64,000 nucleotides of DNA, taken from Prosthecochloris ethylica. Lineage in GTDB: Bacteria; Bacteroidota; Chlorobiia; Chlorobiales; Chlorobiaceae. Location of the stretch: assembly GCF_015234275.1 (NCBI RefSeq), contig NZ_JADGII010000011.1. One strand, given 5' to 3'. Made by a program: the position numbers and the translations under genes. Each line of letters opens with the position of its first letter. Position 1 is the stretch's first letter. The notes beneath the pieces are model-generated. The model had not been told where the DNA came from and searched no databases. It saw only the letters and a list, made by a program, of their open reading frames with translations. This document shows, piece by piece, positions 1 through 7,512 of this stretch.

Positions 1-956
1 CCGGTTTCCTGGTAGTAGTTTTCCAGGCTTCTGGGCAGGTCTGCATGCACCACGTAGCGGATATTTGACTTGTCGATGCCCATGCCGAACGCGATGGTCG
101 CTACAATGACGTCCGCCTCGTCGCGGATAAAGGCTTCCTGGTTGTGCTTCCGCTCCTCATCGGTCAGTCCGGCATGGTACGGCAGCGCTCTGAAACCGCG
201 TGACTGCAGCATGGCAGCGGTATCGTTCACGCTCTTGCGGCTGGTGCGGTAGATGATTCCAGCCTGTTTCGGGTGCTCTCCGACGATGTCGGTCAGCTGC
301 TCGTTCGGCCTGTCCTTGAAGCGAACCTCGTACGTCAGGTTCGGACGGTTGAACGAGGCCCGAACGACAAGCGGGTTGCGTAACGACAGTCTCTTCAGGA
401 TGTCATCCTGGACCCTGTGCGTCGCCGTCGCGGTAAACGCAGCTACAGGAACAGCCGGGAACAGTTCCACCAGGGCCGACAGCGACAGGTAGTCCGGCCG
501 GAAATCGTGGCCCCACTCCGAAATACAGTGAGCCTCGTCAATGACCGCCAGGCTCAGCTTCACCCCGTTGAGCAGTCCTCGGAACTGCTCCTGCGAAAAC
601 CGTTCCGGAGCCACGTAGAGCAGGTCGAGTGCACCCGATCGCAGTTCCGCGATCACCGCCGACTGCTCCTGTGGCGGCAGCGAACTGTTCAGGTACGCCG
701 CCCTGATCCCGTTCGCCCTCGCCCCGTCAACCTGGTCTTTCATCAGGGCGATCAGCGGACTGACCACCATGCACGTTCCCTCGAGCATTACCGCCGGCAG
801 CTGGTAGCACAGCGACTTCCCACCGCCCGTCGGCATCACCGCAAACACATCCCGCCCCTCCAGGATAGCCCGGACGATCTCCTCCTGGTTCGGCCGGAAC
901 TCCCCGAAGCCAAAAACGGAATGAAGCGTATCGAACAGTGAAGAACCTGAATTCAT
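1..956 (-). CDS. recQ: RecQ-family ATP-dependent DNA helicase, N-terminal part (cut by window edge)
   Basis: This is a 3'-5' superfamily 2 helicase acting in recombination and repair. The visible ~318 residues begin MNSGSSLFDTLHSVFGFGEF. They carry the Walker A motif MPTGGGKS near residue 42, the DEAH box with the RecQ aromatic-rich loop (IDEAHCISEWGHDFR) near 140, motif III AFTATAT near 172, and motifs IV-V through IATIAFGMGIDKSNIRYVVH. The gene runs off the left edge, so the zinc-binding/RQC and HRDC regions cannot be seen. The start is the ATG at 956. It is the last leftward gene after acr3 and is separated from it by an inverted-repeat element, so cotranscription is uncertain. Family assignment is secure; the choice among RecQ paralogues is not. 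Confidence 0.93.
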   Translation of the reverse strand, partial: MNSGSSLFDTLHSVFGFGEFRPNQEEIVRAILEGRDVFAVMPTGGGKSLCYQLPAVMLEGTCMVVSPLIALMKDQVDGARANGIRAAYLNSSLPPQEQSAVIAELRSGALDLLYVAPERFSQEQFRGLLNGVKLSLAVIDEAHCISEWGHDFRPDYLSLSALVELFPAVPVAAFTATATHRVQDDILKRLSLRNPLVVRASFNRPNLTYEVRFKDRPNEQLTDIVGEHPKQAGIIYRTSRKSVNDTAAMLQSRGFRALPYHAGLTDEERKHNQEAFIRDEADVIVATIAFGMGIDKSNIRYVVHADLPRSLENYYQET

Positions 957-1035
957 GACAACAATTGAAGATGACAAGCCAGAAACCGGCCCGGTTACCT
1001 GAAGAAAACAGAATTGCCGCTTCCGTGCAACTCCC

Positions 1036-1232
1036 GAAAAGAGGGGACGTTGGTTATTAAGTGTACTAATTCGTCCGACCATCCTCTGGCAGAAGCGGTG
1101 AACGCACTTTCGCGCAAGCGGGATTTCCCGATAACAGATCTTTTCAGGGCCCTCGCCAGCCTGGCTTTGTCAGGACGTAGATGAGGGACGCTGGTCAGTT
1201 TGTGTACTTAATAACCAACGTCCCCTGTTTTC
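1036..1232. repeat. Inverted-repeat-bounded element (MITE/REP-like), ~197 bp
   Basis: Two arms, 1036-1062 and 1206-1232, are reverse complements over 27 bp with a single mismatch. Their shared core includes GGGGACGTTGGTTATTAAGT. The right arm ends on the base just before the acr3 stop codon (1233-1235). The ~143 bp between the arms contains no convincing gene; a rightward frame reading HPLAEAVNALSRKRDFPITDLF and ending at a TGA near 1184 could be debris. No transposase is present, so if mobile it would be a non-autonomous or REP-type element moved by an enzyme elsewhere. That reading is inference; the inverted arms are seen directly. Confidence 0.6.
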
Positions 1233-2273
1233 TTATCTGAAATACTTCTCTTTCAGCCAGAGCGAGACGTTGACGAGGCTGATGAGGACGGGGACTTCGA
1301 CGAGGGGGCCGATGACGGCGGCGAAGGCTTCTGCGGAGCTGATGCCGAAGACGGCTACGGCAACGGCGATGGCGAGTTCGAAGTTGTTGCTGGCAGCGGT
1401 GAAGGAGAGCGTGGCGGTTTTTGGGTAGTCCGCACCGGCTTTCCTCGCGAGGAAAAACGAGACCAGGAACATCACGATGAAGTAGATCAGAAGTGGAACC
1501 GCGATGCGCAGGACGTCGAACGGAATGGTGACGATGTACTCTCCCTTGAGCGAAAACATCACGAGAATGGTGAAGAGCAGCGCGACGAGCGTGAGTGGGC
1601 TGATGCGGGGGATGAACACGTTGTCGTACCATTCCGCACCTTTGAGCCTGACCAGGGTGAACCGGGTGAGAAATCCTGCCAGGAACGGGATGCCGAGGTA
1701 GATCAGCACCGATGTGGCGATCTCGCTGATGGTGATGGTGACGCTGAACGACTCGAGCCCGAGCCACGGCGGCAGGACGGTGAGAAAGATCCAGGCGTAG
1801 ACGGAGAAGAACAGGATCTGGAAAATCGAGTTGAATGCCACCAGCCCTGCGGCGTACTCCCGGTCACCGCCGGCAAGATCGTTCCAGACGATGACCATGG
1901 CGATGCAGCGGGCGAGCCCGATCAGGATCAGCCCGGCCATGTAGTGCGGCATTTCCGAGAGGAACAGAACGGCAAGGCCGAACATGAGCAGCGGCCCGAT
2001 GACCCAGTTCAGGAGGAGCGACAGGCTCAGTACTTTCGTGTTGCGGAACACGTCGCCAAGCTCTTCGTACTTCACTTTTGCCAGCGGCGGGTACATCATG
2101 ACGATCAGGCCGACAGCTATCGGAATGTTGGTGGTGCCTCTCTGGAAGCTGTTCCAGAAATCGGCGATGGCCGGCACGGCATAGCCGGAGAGTACCCCGA
2201 CAGCCATGGCAAGGAAGATCCAGAGGGTCAGGTAGCGGTCGAGAAACGACAGCTGCTTCATGGATATGCTCAT
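1233..2273 (-). CDS. acr3: Arsenite efflux transporter, ACR3 family
   Basis: This inner-membrane arsenite/H+ antiporter is 346 residues long, normal for ACR3, with about ten hydrophobic segments. It starts MSISMKQLSFLDRYLTLWIFLAMAVG. The family-typical stretch GLARCIAMVIVWNDLAGGD, near residue 140, includes the cysteine associated with As(III) transport in ACR3 proteins. Its start overlaps the arsC stop by an ATGA, so the two are translationally coupled. It is the last gene of the leftward ars operon and exports the arsenite made by the ArsC proteins. An alternative in-frame ATG lies at 2261. Confidence 0.94.
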   Translation of the reverse strand: MSISMKQLSFLDRYLTLWIFLAMAVGVLSGYAVPAIADFWNSFQRGTTNIPIAVGLIVMMYPPLAKVKYEELGDVFRNTKVLSLSLLLNWVIGPLLMFGLAVLFLSEMPHYMAGLILIGLARCIAMVIVWNDLAGGDREYAAGLVAFNSIFQILFFSVYAWIFLTVLPPWLGLESFSVTITISEIATSVLIYLGIPFLAGFLTRFTLVRLKGAEWYDNVFIPRISPLTLVALLFTILVMFSLKGEYIVTIPFDVLRIAVPLLIYFIVMFLVSFFLARKAGADYPKTATLSFTAASNNFELAIAVAVAVFGISSAEAFAAVIGPLVEVPVLISLVNVSLWLKEKYFR

Positions 2274-2710
2274 GGTGTGTCCTCCCTGTTGTTTATGGAG
2301 CGATAGAACTCCCGGAATTTTTCTTCGATTTCATCACGGATCCGTCGGAAGACTGCGAGCTGTTCCTCGCGGTTTCCTTCTGCGAGGGCTGGGTCTTCGA
2401 ACCCTATGTGCAGCCGGTGGTGAACCGTGCCGGTAAACATCGGGCAGCTCTCCTGAGCTCCGTCACATACGGTGATCACGTAGTCGAACGAGGTTTCGAG
2501 GTGGCGATCGACGGATTCGGGACGGGCCGCGCTGATGTCGATGCCTTTTTCCTGCATGACGTCGACAGCCAGAGGGTGAACGCGTTCGGCGGGCCGGGTC
2601 CCTGCGGAGCGGACGATGAGGCCCGGGTCGAACGAACGGAGAAATCCTGCGGCCATCTGGCTGCGGCACGAGTTGCCGGTACAGAGGATGAGGATCGATC
2701 GAGGAGTCAT
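2270..2710 (-). CDS. arsC: Arsenate reductase, low-molecular-weight phosphatase (thioredoxin-coupled) type
   Basis: It reduces arsenate to arsenite in the cytoplasm. The 146 residues begin with the P-loop LILCTGNSCRS, with the nucleophile Cys at about 10 and a second Cys at 15. VCDGAQESCP near residue 82-90 supplies the redox Cys pair used in thioredoxin-coupled enzymes. It lies 20 bp after the permease gene and overlaps acr3. The divergent copy at 4582-5028 is a different paralogue (CSGNSARS loop, about 20 extra residues near the C-terminal region), so this locus has two arsenate reductases. Annotation as a phosphotyrosine phosphatase is possible but the Cys pair and the operon argue for ArsC. 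Confidence 0.92.
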   Translation of the reverse strand: MTPRSILILCTGNSCRSQMAAGFLRSFDPGLIVRSAGTRPAERVHPLAVDVMQEKGIDISAARPESVDRHLETSFDYVITVCDGAQESCPMFTGTVHHRLHIGFEDPALAEGNREEQLAVFRRIRDEIEEKFREFYRSINNREDTP

Positions 2711-2730
2711 GATGACATGGTGGTTTCAGG

Positions 2731-3789
2731 TTAGAGAAGCAGATTGAAGAGAAATCCGACGATGATGATGCCCGAGGCGACGATGCCGGCAAACACGGCG
2801 ATCAGCCGGGGTTTGAGGACCTTGCGCAGGATGATCATTTCAGGGGCGGAGAGCGCGATGACGCTCATCATGAACGCCATGACCGTGCCGATTGCCGCTC
2901 CCTTGCCGATCAGGGCTTCGGCAACAGGCAGCACTCCGGCTATGTTTGTGTACATCGGCACCCCGACGAGCACGGCGGCGGGGACCGACCACCAGGCCTC
3001 CTCGCCCATGAGCGATGCCATGAACGTTTCCGGTACGTAGCCGTGAATCAATGCTCCAGCTCCGACACCCAGGACGATATACATCCAGACCTTTCCGACG
3101 ATCGAACGCACCGATTCCAGCCCTTCCCTGATCCGTCCGTTCCAGGACATCGCCTGCCTGTTCTCCTGCCCCGGAGGCACTCCCTGCTGCAGGTTCTGCA
3201 CCCACTCTTCGAGGCTGTGCTCCATGTGAAGTCGTTCGATGATCACTCCTGACACGACAGCAATGAGAAACCCGAGCAGGACATAGATGAGAGCGATCTG
3301 CCATCCGAACATGCCGAGGAGCAGGAACAGGGCGACCCCGTCGACCATAGGTGCGGCAATGAGAAATGAAAACGTGACGCCCAGCGGGACGCCGGCCTGC
3401 AGGAAACCGATAAAGAGGGGGACGGCCGAGCATGAACAGAACGGCGTGACCATCCCGAGCAGCGCGGCGAGTCCGTTGCCGGTGCCGGCGCGGCGCTGTG
3501 ACAGAAGTTGACGGGTGCGTTCGGGGGAGACGAACGTGTGCACCACTCCCATGACGAAGACTACGGCTGTCAGGAGCAGCAGGACTTTCGGGAGTTCATA
3601 GAGAAGGAAATGCAGGCTCTCTCCTGCCCTGTCGGCCCTCGTCAGCCCCACCGCATGGACAAGCATGCTGGCGAGTGCGTCGAGATTGCTGTAGAGCAGA
3701 ATCCACACGGCAGCCGCTGTGGCCGCAGCCGGCAGCAGCGTACGTGGCAGTTCAGCTGTCCCGTCGTTCTTTGGCGTCTCAGGCATCAT
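2731..3789 (-). CDS. arsP: ArsP-like permease (UPF0718/DUF318 family)
   Basis: A 352-residue inner-membrane protein with about eight hydrophobic spans. The signature TPFCSCSAVPLFIGFLQAG near residue 110 carries the cysteines conserved in ArsP, a permease that exports trivalent organoarsenicals in characterised members. A matching half, APMVDGVALFLL, follows. Its ATG overlaps the stop of the small thioredoxin gene, and arsC follows after 20 bp, so it belongs to the ars operon. Related UPF0718 proteins with a CPTC partner have also been linked to other metals, so the true substrate (methylarsenite, arsenite or another metal) is not settled by sequence. Confidence 0.8.
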   Translation of the reverse strand: MMPETPKNDGTAELPRTLLPAAATAAAVWILLYSNLDALASMLVHAVGLTRADRAGESLHFLLYELPKVLLLLTAVVFVMGVVHTFVSPERTRQLLSQRRAGTGNGLAALLGMVTPFCSCSAVPLFIGFLQAGVPLGVTFSFLIAAPMVDGVALFLLLGMFGWQIALIYVLLGFLIAVVSGVIIERLHMEHSLEEWVQNLQQGVPPGQENRQAMSWNGRIREGLESVRSIVGKVWMYIVLGVGAGALIHGYVPETFMASLMGEEAWWSVPAAVLVGVPMYTNIAGVLPVAEALIGKGAAIGTVMAFMMSVIALSAPEMIILRKVLKPRLIAVFAGIVASGIIIVGFLFNLLL

Positions 3790-4022
3790 GAGCTGACAAG
3801 CTGCTTGATTTCGTCGAGAGATGGCACGCGTCCCGATGTTCTGACCTCTTCATCGATGACCAGGGCAGGAGTCGACATGACATTGTAGGCGATAATGTCC
3901 TGGATCTCTTCCACTTTTTCTATGGTAGCGTCTGTCGAGGTTTCTTCCACGGCCTGCCGGACAAGTTTTTCAAGCTGTTTACATGTGGGGCATCCCGTGC
4001 CGAGTACTTTGATGTTTTTCAT
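3786..4022 (-). CDS. Small thioredoxin-like redox protein (CPTC active site)
   Basis: 78 residues starting MKNIKVLGTGCPTCKQLEKL. The CPTC pair lies at residues 11-14 and the cis-proline segment MSTPALVIDEE near 49-59. This is the short Thioredoxin_3 (MTH895/TM0996) type. Such proteins often sit beside ArsP/UPF0718 permeases; here the stop overlaps the permease start. A role as electron donor or metal-handling partner for the permease or ArsC is inferred. A longer in-frame reading would start at 4085, inside the arsR 3' end, and would place an operator-like box in coding sequence, so the 4022 start is preferred. Confidence 0.88.
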   Translation of the reverse strand: MKNIKVLGTGCPTCKQLEKLVRQAVEETSTDATIEKVEEIQDIIAYNVMSTPALVIDEEVRTSGRVPSLDEIKQLVSS

Positions 4023-4046
4023 GGTCGGTATTGTTTTATAGTTCAA

Positions 4047-4058
4047 CGCAAATATACG
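4047..4058. promoter_or_regulatory. Candidate ArsR operator, internal copy
   Basis: CGCAAATATACG lies in the 53 bp between the arsR stop and the thioredoxin start. It shares AAATATACGAT with the box upstream of arsR at 4430. The two boxes fit CGYA-AATA-TACG, an imperfect dyad. A second operator here would allow separate arsenic control of the thioredoxin-permease-arsC-acr3 genes. Operator function is inferred. Confidence 0.45.
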
Positions 4059-4075
4059 ATGATAAAGGACGCTGC

Positions 4076-4411
4076 TCAGCAACATCGGTCTTCGTCCCGT
4101 TCATGGGCGAACAACGCCTCGAAGAGGGTGGCGGCACGTTGCCAGTTTTGCGGGTTCAGGCAGTATTTGACCCTGGGCGGATTGATTTCCCCCTGTATCA
4201 GCCCGGCTTCGAGCAGCGCCTTGAGGTGCTGGGAGATGGTGGACTGGGCCATGGGAATGATGCTGGTGAGTTCTCCGGTAAAGCAGCATGGCTGGTTCGA
4301 GAGCAGTTTGAGGATCTGCACGCGGACCGGGTGGGAGAGTGCCTTGGCAAAGAGGGCAAGGTCCTGCTCGTCCTCGGTGTAGGAGATGTCGGCTGCGGTT
4401 CTTTTCATCAT
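4076..4411 (-). CDS. arsR: ArsR-family arsenic-responsive repressor
   Basis: 111 residues, a dimeric winged-helix repressor that releases DNA when As(III) binds. DNA-recognition region AQSTISQHLKALLEAGLI lies near 60-77. A vicinal Cys pair occurs in SNQPCCFTGEL near residue 40, and a second pair ends the protein (DEDRCC). Both are candidate As(III) ligands and differ from the classic ELCVCDL site. The start at 4411 (or the next codon, 4408) is chosen because the upstream in-frame extension to 4567 has no homology-like content and crosses the operator-like box. It is divergent from the second arsC, and both could share the operator at 4430-4441. Confidence 0.9.
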   Translation of the reverse strand: MMKRTAADISYTEDEQDLALFAKALSHPVRVQILKLLSNQPCCFTGELTSIIPMAQSTISQHLKALLEAGLIQGEINPPRVKYCLNPQNWQRAATLFEALFAHERDEDRCC

Positions 4412-4429
4412 GAATGCTTTATCATTTAT

Positions 4430-4441
4430 CGTAAATATACG
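4430..4441. promoter_or_regulatory. Candidate ArsR operator in the arsR/arsC divergent region
   Basis: CGTAAATATACG, a dyad of CGTA and TACG around AATA, lies 18 bp upstream of the arsR start and ~140 bp upstream of the divergent arsC. It recurs with one change at 4047-4058. Position and recurrence suggest autoregulation by ArsR; binding is inferred. Confidence 0.5.
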
Positions 4442-4581
4442 ATTATCTGTGGGCGATCCAAGTGTTTTTTTGCATCGGGGAGTGCGCGGGCTTCTGTTAC
4501 AACCATGTGAACTGGACCGGCAGCAGGTGTGTGATCGTGTATCTTCCCCCTTTGATCGCATAACCAAATTGCAGGAATCGT

Positions 4582-5028
4582 ATGGATGACAAGAAACAGA
4601 AGGTATTGATCCTCTGCTCGGGCAATTCGGCCCGAAGCCAGATGGCAGAGGGTTTTCTGCGCCACATGGCCGGTGAGCGTTTCGAGGTGATGAGTGCCGG
4701 TACCGAGCCGGCGGCAGAGGTCAATTCCCTTGCGGTCCGTGTCATGCAGGAGGCCGGTATCGATATTTCAGGCCAGAAGCCCAAAGACCTGTCGCTCTAC
4801 CTTGGCAAAACCTTTATTCATTACCTGATCATTGTCTGCAGCAGGGCCAACGATGTGTGCCCGCGTGTCTGGCCCGGCCTGCTCACCGAAGAGAATCGCC
4901 TCTACTGGCCGGTGGATGATCCTGCAGAGGAAGAGGGCCCGGAAGAAGAGCGCCTGGAGGCTTTCCGCGCAGCCCGTGACGAGATCAGACAGAAGCTTGC
5001 CTCCTGGCTGGACAACCGGGCGACCTGA
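4582..5028 (+). CDS. arsC: Second arsenate reductase, low-molecular-weight phosphatase type
   Basis: 148 residues, beginning MDDKKQKVLILCSGNSARSQMAEGF with the P-loop Cys near residue 12. VCSRANDVCP near 88-97 holds the redox pair of thioredoxin-coupled ArsC, and the acidic tail region WPVDDPAEEEGPEEER is typical of the group common in Bacteroidota and Chlorobiota. It is divergent from arsR and convergent with the macro-domain gene, whose stop codon abuts its own (TGATCA at 5026-5031). It makes arsenite for Acr3. Why two ArsC versions are kept is unknown; one could act on another oxyanion or redox partner. Confidence 0.92.
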   Translation: MDDKKQKVLILCSGNSARSQMAEGFLRHMAGERFEVMSAGTEPAAEVNSLAVRVMQEAGIDISGQKPKDLSLYLGKTFIHYLIIVCSRANDVCPRVWPGLLTEENRLYWPVDDPAEEEGPEEERLEAFRAARDEIRQKLASWLDNRAT

Positions 5029-5571
5029 TCAACAGCTTCCGCGGTATGCATCGAAGAGTTCTTCGTAAATCCGGAGATCGCTCTCGCTGAAGAGCACGAA
5101 ACGGATGAGTTCGATGTGATGCAGTTCACCGCAGGCAGCAATGACGGCCTTGAGAGCATGTCGTGCAGCTGCTTCGGGGGGATAGCTGAACATCCCCGTC
5201 GATATGGCCGGAAACGCGATCGAACGGAGACGGTGACGGTCGGCGAGGTGAAGCGCATGCCGGTAGCAGTCCCCGAGCAGCGTGTCGGCTGGTTCATCGC
5301 GGCCGTAGACCGGCCCGAGGCAGTGGATGACGTGACTGTTTGGCAGGTTGTGGCCGGAGGTGATCACGGCCTCTCCTGTCGCGATGGGGGCGAATTCGCG
5401 GCACTCTTCAGCCAGGCCCGTTCCCGCGGCATCGTGAATCGCACCCGCCACCCCGCTCCCGGAGAGCAGCTGGCTGTTGGCGGCGTTGACGATAGCGTCA
5501 ATATCCGGCTGGTCGGCAATGTCGCCCTGCCTGCACTCCAGCCGGGTTGTTCCTGCGTAGATGACTTCCAT
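5029..5571 (-). CDS. Macro-domain protein (O-acetyl-ADP-ribose deacetylase-like)
   Basis: 180 residues forming one macro domain. GDIADQPDIDAIVNAANSQL near 16-35 is the ADP-ribose-binding signature with the catalytic Asn region, GSGVAGAIHDAAG near 38-50 is the glycine loop, and AISTGMFSYPPEAAA near 123-137 is the second phosphate loop. This matches the YmdB/MacroD-like group that hydrolyses O-acetyl-ADP-ribose or mono-ADP-ribose. GGGAGG lies eight bases upstream of the ATG. No ADP-ribosyltransferase partner is adjacent, so the physiological substrate is open. Confidence 0.9.
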   Translation of the reverse strand: MEVIYAGTTRLECRQGDIADQPDIDAIVNAANSQLLSGSGVAGAIHDAAGTGLAEECREFAPIATGEAVITSGHNLPNSHVIHCLGPVYGRDEPADTLLGDCYRHALHLADRHRLRSIAFPAISTGMFSYPPEAAARHALKAVIAACGELHHIELIRFVLFSESDLRIYEELFDAYRGSC

Positions 5572-5678
5572 AATGACGACCTCCCTGTATGAAATAAATT
5601 ACGATACTTCGGGGTAAGCCGGAAAATCCTTATCATTTCCACGTGAAAAATTTTCTAACCGCTACGACAAGGAGCCTC

Positions 5679-6017
5679 ATGAGCGATACGCCGAACTGTC
5701 CGAAATGCAATTGTGAATATGTGTACGAAGATGGATTTCTTCTCGTCTGTCCTGAATGTGCGTACGAGTGGAATCCATCCGGATCTTCTGACGAAAGCGA
5801 GACACGTGTATGGAAGGATGCCAACGGGACGCTGCTCCAGGACGGGGATAGCGTGACTGTCATCAAGGATCTCAAGGTCAAGGGGGCATCGTCGGTGCTG
5901 AAGGGAGGAACAAAAGTGAAGAATATCCGCCTTGTCGATGGCGATCATGATATCGACTGTAAAATCGATGGCTTCGGGCCGATGCAGCTGAAATCTGAAT
6001 TCGTCAGGAAGGCCTGA
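5679..6017 (+). CDS. PhnA/YjdM-like zinc-ribbon protein
   Basis: 112 residues from MSDTPNCPKCNCEYVYEDGF. An N-terminal zinc ribbon (CPKC near 7-10, CPEC near 24-27) is followed by the SH3-like PhnA domain WKDANGTLLQDGDSVTVIKDLKVKG. The family was once called alkylphosphonate utilisation protein PhnA, but E. coli YjdM is not part of the phosphonate pathway and its function is unknown. The start at 5679 is chosen over an upstream in-frame codon at 5643 because AAGGAG lies at 5669-5674. It stands alone, with no phosphonate genes nearby. Confidence 0.88.
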   Translation: MSDTPNCPKCNCEYVYEDGFLLVCPECAYEWNPSGSSDESETRVWKDANGTLLQDGDSVTVIKDLKVKGASSVLKGGTKVKNIRLVDGDHDIDCKIDGFGPMQLKSEFVRKA

Positions 6018-6117
6018 AATGAAAAAGGGGGAGGGGCTGATTTCTGATTCTCGGTCAGAGGTTTTATTTTTGATGAAAGGATAGTGCAACGGGGGGCAAT
6101 GAACAAACTCATTGTTT

Positions 6118-7134
6118 ATGATCCGGACGTCGCGTGTTAGAATTCGTGCCGGCCTTTGCTGCCTGCTTTTGTTGTTTTTTTCCGCAGCCTCATTCGGTCA
6201 ACAGAAGCCGGAAAGGTCGCTCTTGCGGATTGGCTATATCCCGATTGCCGAGTGTCTGCCCCTTTATGTTGCCGTCGAGAAGGGATTTTTCGACAAGTAC
6301 GGCATCGAGGTCGAACTTGTTGCGTTCGGCGGAGGGGCCAAAATTCTCGATGAGATCGAGGCCGGCAATCTCGATGCGGGAATTTCCAATATGGTTTCGT
6401 TTGTCAGGAGCCTGGTACGAGGCGAGGAGTTGTATTCCGTGTTCGGGGCGACGTACGAGACCGAGTGCCACCAGGAGCACGCGCTGCTGGTGAATACCGA
6501 TATCATCAAGCGTGCAGATGATCTGCGCGGTGTTACGGTCGCGGTCAATTCGTTCCGGAATATCGACGAGCTGATGGTACGGATGTACCTTGACGGTACC
6601 GGGTTGCGATGGGACGAGGTGAATGTCATCGAGGTCGGGTTTCCCGATATGGCCTCGATGCTGCAGGACGGCCGCATCGCAATGGCATCGATCGTCGAGC
6701 CCTATACAACGCTGGCCCTGCAGGACGAATGCGGGAGGGTCGAAAAGATAGCCAATCATTACCTGGGTTTTTCTGCGTCGACACTGGTTACGACATATGT
6801 AAGTTCCGGGAAGGCGATCAGGGAAAAAACGGACGTGCTTCGGGGCTTTGTGCAGGCCATGAGGCAGGCGACGTCGTATATCTCCGCGCATGACGGGGAG
6901 GTGCGTGCGTTCATTGGAACGTATACCAGCGTTCCTTCGGAACTCCTCGACCGCATCGGATTGCCGGAATTCGGAATGGAGCCCCGGAGGATGGCGATCA
7001 ATGCGCATCTCCAGCATATGAAACGGTTCGGATGTATCGATTCTTCCGCTGCATTGCCTGATACGGTTGTCTGGTCATTCGGCGGAGTGCAGCCTGCAGC
7101 AGCAGCGTCGGACGGCACTGATGAATGTCGATAG
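6118..7134 (+). CDS. ABC transporter substrate-binding protein, NMT1/SsuA-like
   Basis: 338 residues with a signal peptide (MIRTSRVRIRAGLCCLLLLFFSAASFGQQ) and a periplasmic-binding-protein fold. LRIGYIPIAECLPLYVAVEKGFFDKYGIEVELV is the classic N-lobe opening of NMT1/TauA/SsuA proteins that bind sulfonates, thiamine precursors or similar anions. No permease or ATPase gene lies on either side, so it is an orphan that must use a distant transporter or act as a sensor component. ATG 6118 is preferred to an in-frame TTG at 6112. The 3' end overlaps a degraded gene on the other strand by 60 bp. Confidence 0.85.
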   Translation: MIRTSRVRIRAGLCCLLLLFFSAASFGQQKPERSLLRIGYIPIAECLPLYVAVEKGFFDKYGIEVELVAFGGGAKILDEIEAGNLDAGISNMVSFVRSLVRGEELYSVFGATYETECHQEHALLVNTDIIKRADDLRGVTVAVNSFRNIDELMVRMYLDGTGLRWDEVNVIEVGFPDMASMLQDGRIAMASIVEPYTTLALQDECGRVEKIANHYLGFSASTLVTTYVSSGKAIREKTDVLRGFVQAMRQATSYISAHDGEVRAFIGTYTSVPSELLDRIGLPEFGMEPRRMAINAHLQHMKRFGCIDSSAALPDTVVWSFGGVQPAAAASDGTDECR

Positions 7135-7499
7135 CCTGGTGCTGTGTGATCCCTGCCAGTAGATGCGCTGGCAGGAAGAGCAGATGGAGAAGGTGTCGAA
7201 GTAGAGGCGGGTTTTCGGTTCCAGCAGCCCGTTGCAGGCGGTTGCGTTCCCCGGTGTGCGGGGTCGATATGGCGGACCTCTATCCGGTCGTTCGGGGAAA
7301 GGTGAAAGGAGAACCCGGCAGGAATGCCGTTGACCCGGATGCTGCCGACTTCGGTATGAGGAATGCCAGAGGACTCGATGAGGTCCCTGGCCGTTGTGGC
7401 ATGTGACAGCTCGCGGGTGACCGCTGCCCGGCGCGCACCCTTGCGGAAGCAGTGCAGTGGCCGGGAGCATTCGAGAACGACGCTGAACGGTTCAGGCAT
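7075..7499 (-). pseudogene. Collapsed Mut7-C-like gene: ubiquitin-like N-terminus and zinc-ribbon C-terminus in different frames
   Basis: From 7499 one frame encodes about 79 residues ending near 7263. ARDLIESSGIPHTEVGSIRVNGIPAGF in it resembles the ubiquitin-like domain found before Mut7-C nuclease domains. A second frame, from ~7240 down to the TGA at 7075, encodes ACNGLLEPKTRLYFDTFSICSSCQRIYWQGSH, the zinc-ribbon tail of the same family. Intact members are ~250 residues, so the PIN-like Mut7-C core between these parts is missing and the frame is broken. I call this a deletion-derived pseudogene. The family link rests on motif recognition, not on a search. Confidence 0.6.
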
Positions 7500-7512
7500 A
7501 CATGATGGCGAG

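Noticed and set aside
4412..4567. N-terminal extension of ArsR
   Set aside because: The added residues are low in family-like content and would place the arsR operator box inside the gene.
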